A DNA stretch of 22,441 bases, from positions 1 to 22,441 of the forward strand of contig DIYF01000143.1 of assembly GCA_002427745.1 (NCBI GenBank). The letters are read 5' to 3'. Positions 18,542 to 22,441 of this stretch are shown here, in pieces. Made by a program: the position numbers and the translations under genes. Source of the DNA: Roseivirga sp. UBA6061. Lineage in GTDB: Bacteria > Bacteroidota > Bacteroidia > Cytophagales > Cyclobacteriaceae. The notes under the pieces were generated by a model. It worked only from the letters and a program-made list of their open reading frames with translations, was not told where the DNA came from and ran no database searches. Each line of letters starts with the position of its first letter. Positions within the stretch are counted from its first letter, which is position 1.

Positions 18542-21500
18542 CGTTTTTGGCTCCTCCTGAGGAGTAATTAACCGGCTTAGCAGATAGTCAGATAGCTTCT
18601 CAATAGTAGGGTAATCAAACATGAGCGTGGCTGGTAGTTTTAAGCCTAAAGACCGACCCAGGCTATTTCTGATCTCTACTGCCAACAAGGAATTGACTCC
18701 TAAACTTTGAAGAGGCTCCGATGCAGGGATATTGCGACTGTTAGTGCCTAATACTGCCGCTACCCTTTCAATTAAATAATTACTCAAATAGGGGCCTCTC
18801 TGCGCATTCTCCAGAGACATTAACTGAGTAACTACGGCCTGCATACCGGAAGATTTTTCCTCCTCAATCACCTCCTTGTAGAAAGGGGGGAGCCCTCCCC
18901 TCGTTTGTAAGAGGTTTTTGCGTAATGCATGTTTTCTAAGGGGTACAATCGCCACTCCGGATTCAGCTCCCCGAAGAATAGTATCCAAAAGACTTAAGCC
19001 ATCAGCTGAAGTGAAATAGGTCAAACCATTATTCTCCACGCGTTGCTTATCCGCAACAGTCATAGCTGCTGCCAAACCTACATCAGAAACCGGTCCCCAG
19101 TTGATGGTATGGCCTGTTAAGCCCTGGAACCTGCGATAAGTGGTCAGCTGATCTAAAAAGAGGTTGGCAGCGGCATAATTACCCTGGCTGACAGAGCCCA
19201 GCCAGCTGGCCACAGAAGAAAACAGCACAAATAAGTCCAGATCGAGGTGTTGGGTGAGTTCATGCAGATGCCATGCTCCGTAAACTTTCGGCAGCATGCT
19301 GGTGTGCAACCGATCTGCGTTTTGCTTAGACAGTATGCCGTCATCCAGTACTCCAGCTGCGTGAATTACTCCTTTTAAAGGGTATTGTGCAGGTATGGAT
19401 GAAATGACCTTCTCAAGAGAGGCCCTGTCAGAGACATCACAAGCCTCCACCGTTATTCTGGCACCTTCAGCTTGAAGCTGAGCAATCAGGGACTTCGCTT
19501 CTTCTTTTGGTTCACTTCTGCCCAGTAGTACAAGATGTGGCACCTTATGGCTTTTGACCAGGTGTTCGGCCACTTTGAGACCAAGGGCTCCAAGCCCACC
19601 GGTAATCAGCACAGTAGCCTCTTCTGACAGCAGTTTTTCCTCCTCTGCAAGGTCTGTCATTTGCAATACCAGCTTGCCTGTATGCTTGCCTGCCGACATG
19701 GTTCTGAAAGCCCGTTCTGCCTTTTGAATGGGATAGCTCTGATAAGGCAGGGCACGTAGTACGCCAGAATTAAAGTGACGCAGCAGTTGCTCAAAGGACT
19801 GTGCCACCACTTCAGGCTTCTCTGTACAATATTCCACAAGGTTGTAGAAGCAATAGCTAACCCCGTATTCCTTTTCTACCGCTTCTTTGTCCCTGATGTC
19901 GCGTCTGCCTATTTCCAGGAATTTACCTCCAGACCGGGTCAATTCCAGCCCTTTGTCAATGGCCTCCCCAATCAGTGAGTTGAGTACCAGGTCTACCTTT
20001 TCGCCCCTGGTATCCTCAAGCAGATCATCATAAAAACTCAGACTTCGCGAATCGTAAATGTAGCTAACGCCCAGGTCGCGGACCTTTTGTCTTTTCGCTT
20101 CACTACAGGTAGCATAGACTTCTGCCCCCAGGTGTTGCGCTATTTGTATAGCAGCCATACCCACACCTCCTGCCGCAGCATGGATAAGTACTTTTTGTCC
20201 TGACTCTAACTGCCCCAGCTCTTTCAGGCAATGCCAGGCCGTTAAGAAAACTGCCGGAATAGTGGCGGCAGATTCGAAGGTGAAATCCTCAGGAATGGGC
20301 ACCAGGGTTTGTTGGTCGCACACAGTAAAGCGGCCTATACCTGCGCCAAGCCCCATAACCTTATCACCCGTCTTATATGTTTTTACAGCATTTCCGGTTC
20401 GGCTCACCACCCCGGAAAATTCTCCACTAAAGCCTGAGTTACCTCCCAAATCAGGATAAAGCCCAAGTGCGATGAGCACATCTCTGAAGTTGAGCCCTGC
20501 AGCTTTTACCTCTACTTCTACTTCATAGTCACCTAACACTTTGAGAGGTGCCGGTTTCAACTGCAGACTGTCCAGATTGCCTTCCTGGCCCACTACTAAT
20601 TCATAGTTATCTGCATCTTTCAAGGTTTCTGTATCCGGCAAAGGAGCATTCTCCAACCTCAGACCTTCCACAATACCTTCCTGTGATATCCTGAGCTGGT
20701 CCTCTGCGGATTCGCTGGTAATCACAGCAGACAGTGCGGATATTCCTTCTTCTGACGGGTCCTGCAGATCGATCAGACGAAAGCGTACCTCCGGATATTC
20801 ATTCATAGCTACCCGCATCAGGCCCCACAAGGGTGAATGAATAAGGTTGGCAGGCCGGGTAGTGCTATGTACATCCCGGGTTACCCAGATCATCTCTTCT
20901 ACACCAGCAGCTATGGCCTGATGTATGTGATCAAGCGCCAGGGCAGATTGTTCCTCAGCTACCATCGCCACATCTCCGGAAGTTTCCTCTACTTCCCAAA
21001 AGCTGATAAATCCGGTCGTACCTGGCGATACCGGTGACTCGGGCGTAAAGCTTTCAAGCGTTATCGGCTGACCTGAAAGTGCACCAGACAGAGCCGTTGC
21101 CAGGCTTGAGTTCTGACCGGCATCGAATACCCACCGGCCTGACTTCATTAATCCGGGAGTGAGCTCTACAGGCTGCCAGCTGCTCCTATAAAGCCAGTCA
21201 TGATGAACCATTTTCTCTCCTGACACAGATGACTGGTCTGTTTTCCTTACCGTAAGGCCATTTACCAGGGCAACAGGTGCTCCTGATTCATCCCAGATTT
21301 TGATTTCAAAACGCTTCTGGTCATCTCCTTCATCTGACTTGCTTAATTCAGCCCATACTACACTTGTATTGATTTCTGAAAACAGATGATACTCCCTCAC
21401 CTCAAAGGGCAAATAGGTAGTGCCTTCTGAAGCTTCCAGAATGGCTGAGAGCTGGAATACGCTATCAAGCATAGCAGGGTGAAAGTGATAGCCTTCCTGA

Positions 21501-22441
21501 CTATCAAGGTCCAGCACCACTTTGCCAACCACCCTGCTGTTATCTGAGAAGACAGCTTCTATACCTTGAAAAGCCGACCGGTAACTGATTCCCATCTGCT
21601 CAAAGTCATCATATAAAGCACCGGCTTCTTTCGGTTTCAGGCCGTTTTTAAGTTCATCGGGTTTTATAGAGGGAAGAACAGATGCATATCCGGGTGAAAG
21701 TTTTCCACTCGCATGTTGAAGCCATTGCCCTGAAGCGCTTTTACTGTGTATTTGGAAACTATAGTCCTCGGCTTCTCTCTCTGTGATCAATTGTATGCGA
21801 ACCGTTCCTTCCTTCGGAAGTATCAGCGGTTTTGCTATTAGCAGCTCTTCGAGGTAAAGGTCTCCCTCTGTTCTGGAAACAAAACTCTGTACCAGTTCGA
21901 TGAAACCTGTGGCGGGCATAATCACCTGACCAAAAACCTGGTGTCCCTCCAGGAAAGGAATGTTTTTAAGACTCAGGTCTTGTTCGAATACTTTTTGCCC
22001 TCCGATTTCCAGCTCAGCCCCCAGCAACATATGGCCCGTTTGGCTGCCTCCAGAGTGGTTACTTTCAACTTTCAGCCAATAGCGCTTTCGCTGGAAGGCA
22101 TAGGTGGGCAGGGAAACCTTCTGCTGTTCTCTGTCCTGGTAGAAGCTATCCCAGTTCGGAGCATAGCCCGCCTCATAAAGTGCTGCTACACTCTTCAGTA
22201 TCGTTTCTTCGTCTGTGCCTTCTGATTGTAGTGAGGCTAACCACTGGCAGTCTTCTGAATTGGTTACACAATGGCCTCCCATCCCTACCAGACTCGGCTC
22301 GGCTCCCATCTCAAGGTAGGTCGTTACGCCCTCCTGTTCCAGGGTCTGCATGCCACTGCTGAACAGTACCGTCTGACGGATATGATCCGTCCAGTAGTCA
22401 GGGCTTTGGATCTTCTCACCTGCCAGCCTGCCACTCACATT
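18314..22441 (-). CDS. Type I modular PKS, C-terminal part: (AT)-DH-ER-KR-ACP-docking (module M0), 5' end off window
   Basis: This protein adds and fully reduces one polyketide extender unit in the cytoplasm. Residues are counted from the GTG at 22438, an internal Val codon and not the start; the frame runs off the window. Residues 1-120 are the end of an AT and the post-AT linker (LPTYAFQRKR). The DH (about 137-400) has H166/G170/P175 of HxxxGxxxxP and catalytic D325 in HPAMLD. Residues 400-605 are the structural KR half. The ER (about 610-930) has the nucleotide-binding loop HAAAGGVGMAA. The KR (about 935-1175) has GGLGALG, S1075, Y1088, N1092 and a B-type LDD at 1031-1033. The ACP (about 1210-1290) carries its phosphopantetheine on S1250. 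The tail from 1300 is a docking region. The usual DH motif YGPxF reads YRSAF (286-290). TAA stop, 6 nt before the next PKS. The KS, most of the AT and any loading part are unseen. Confidence 0.95.
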   Translation of the reverse strand, partial: NVSGRLAGEKIQSPDYWTDHIRQTVLFSSGMQTLEQEGVTTYLEMGAEPSLVGMGGHCVTNSEDCQWLASLQSEGTDEETILKSVAALYEAGYAPNWDSFYQDREQQKVSLPTYAFQRKRYWLKVESNHSGGSQTGHMLLGAELEIGGQKVFEQDLSLKNIPFLEGHQVFGQVIMPATGFIELVQSFVSRTEGDLYLEELLIAKPLILPKEGTVRIQLITEREAEDYSFQIHSKSASGQWLQHASGKLSPGYASVLPSIKPDELKNGLKPKEAGALYDDFEQMGISYRSAFQGIEAVFSDNSRVVGKVVLDLDSQEGYHFHPAMLDSVFQLSAILEASEGTTYLPFEVREYHLFSEINTSVVWAELSKSDEGDDQKRFEIKIWDESGAPVALVNGLTVRKTDQSSVSGEKMVHHDWLYRSSWQPVELTPGLMKSGRWVFDAGQNSSLATALSGALSGQPITLESFTPESPVSPGTTGFISFWEVEETSGDVAMVAEEQSALALDHIHQAIAAGVEEMIWVTRDVHSTTRPANLIHSPLWGLMRVAMNEYPEVRFRLIDLQDPSEEGISALSAVITSESAEDQLRISQEGIVEGLRLENAPLPDTETLKDADNYELVVGQEGNLDSLQLKPAPLKVLGDYEVEVEVKAAGLNFRDVLIALGLYPDLGGNSGFSGEFSGVVSRTGNAVKTYKTGDKVMGLGAGIGRFTVCDQQTLVPIPEDFTFESAATIPAVFLTAWHCLKELGQLESGQKVLIHAAAGGVGMAAIQIAQHLGAEVYATCSEAKRQKVRDLGVSYIYDSRSLSFYDDLLEDTRGEKVDLVLNSLIGEAIDKGLELTRSGGKFLEIGRRDIRDKEAVEKEYGVSYCFYNLVEYCTEKPEVVAQSFEQLLRHFNSGVLRALPYQSYPIQKAERAFRTMSAGKHTGKLVLQMTDLAEEEKLLSEEATVLITGGLGALGLKVAEHLVKSHKVPHLVLLGRSEPKEEAKSLIAQLQAEGARITVEACDVSDRASLEKVISSIPAQYPLKGVIHAAGVLDDGILSKQNADRLHTSMLPKVYGAWHLHELTQHLDLDLFVLFSSVASWLGSVSQGNYAAANLFLDQLTTYRRFQGLTGHTINWGPVSDVGLAAAMTVADKQRVENNGLTYFTSADGLSLLDTILRGAESGVAIVPLRKHALRKNLLQTRGGLPPFYKEVIEEEKSSGMQAVVTQLMSLENAQRGPYLSNYLIERVAAVLGTNSRNIPASEPLQSLGVNSLLAVEIRNSLGRSLGLKLPATLMFDYPTIEKLSDYLLSRLITPQEEPKTVDWQNLINQLTQGTDQDTGKGDRIISAINKLRDLVEENAESAGIETGPDDDALMDLSDEEISEGLDKIFEERLGN
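19649..20611 (-). other. Enoylreductase (ER) domain inserted between the KR halves of module M0
   Basis: The only ER in the window. It would reduce the enoyl made by the M0 DH to a saturated unit using NADPH. Seen in sequence: GLNFRDVLIALGLYPD near the start, the nucleotide-binding loop HAAAGGVGMAA, the KFLEIGRRDI strand, and HTGKLVLQM at the end. All are standard for PKS ER domains. A Tyr (Y661) sits in the LGLYPD segment. From memory, a Tyr near this position has been linked to the 2S outcome for alpha-branched units, but I cannot confirm the register by eye. Confidence 0.92.
22095..22441 (-). repeat. KS-C-term/AT cassette, copy in M0 (truncated by window edge)
   Basis: Aligns to 10401-10747 with a constant offset of 11,694 and about 16 differences. 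It ends at the Phe of the post-AT motif LPTYAFQR, after which the DH regions of M0 and M2 differ normally. The remaining 1.2 kb or so of this copy would lie beyond the right edge. Confidence 0.88.

Noticed and set aside
22436..22438. GTG at the right edge as start codon of the upstream PKS
   Set aside because: It is the Val of NVSGRLAGE inside an AT, matched in M2 and M4. The frame stays open to the window end, so the gene simply continues outside.
1..22441. Circular element, suggested by homologous ends
   Set aside because: The 44-nt overlap is only 39/44 identical and is explained by two copies of the AT cassette. Joining the ends would not give an exact junction.

Overview
The window is a 22.4-kb piece of a cis-AT modular type I polyketide synthase (PKS) cluster. 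All coding sequence lies on the minus strand, so transcription runs from the right end to the left end. More than 99.9% of the window is coding. It holds three head-to-tail PKS genes separated by only 6 and 14 nt, which looks like one operon. Both outer genes are cut by the window edges. No promoter, terminator, RNA gene, insertion sequence, CRISPR array, loading domain, thioesterase or accessory gene is present. Those parts of the cluster must lie outside.

Layout in order of biosynthesis. (1) 22441-18314 is the C-terminal 1,375 residues of a PKS: the end of an AT, then DH, ER, KR, ACP and a docking tail. It is a fully reducing module, called M0 here. (2) 18307-2402 is a complete 5,301-residue, three-module PKS. 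An N-terminal docking helix is followed by three copies of KS-AT-DH-KR-ACP (M1, M2, M3) and a C-terminal docking tail. (3) 2387-1 is the first 795 residues of the next PKS: a docking helix, a KS and most of an AT (M4).

All catalytic residues I could check are in place, and all four KRs carry the LDD/LED signature of B-type reductases. By colinearity M0 gives a saturated unit and M1-M3 give three successive double bonds, a conjugated triene. M1 and M3 have malonyl-type ATs (HAFH motif). M2, M4 and, from its C-terminal part, M0 carry a different AT with a QASH motif and several other motif changes. AT type therefore alternates along the line.

The most notable DNA-level structure is a near-identical cassette (about 95% by hand count) shared by M0, M2 and M4. 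It runs from just after the last catalytic His of the KS to the post-AT linker and has sharp borders on both sides. This points to recent domain exchange or gene conversion. Both window edges lie inside this cassette, so the window may be a contig whose assembly stopped in the repeat.

Organism: moderate GC, TAA stops, and no Shine-Dalgarno sequence before the two visible start codons are compatible with Bacteroidota. This is an inference of modest confidence, and no housekeeping gene is present to settle it. I do not recognise the product.
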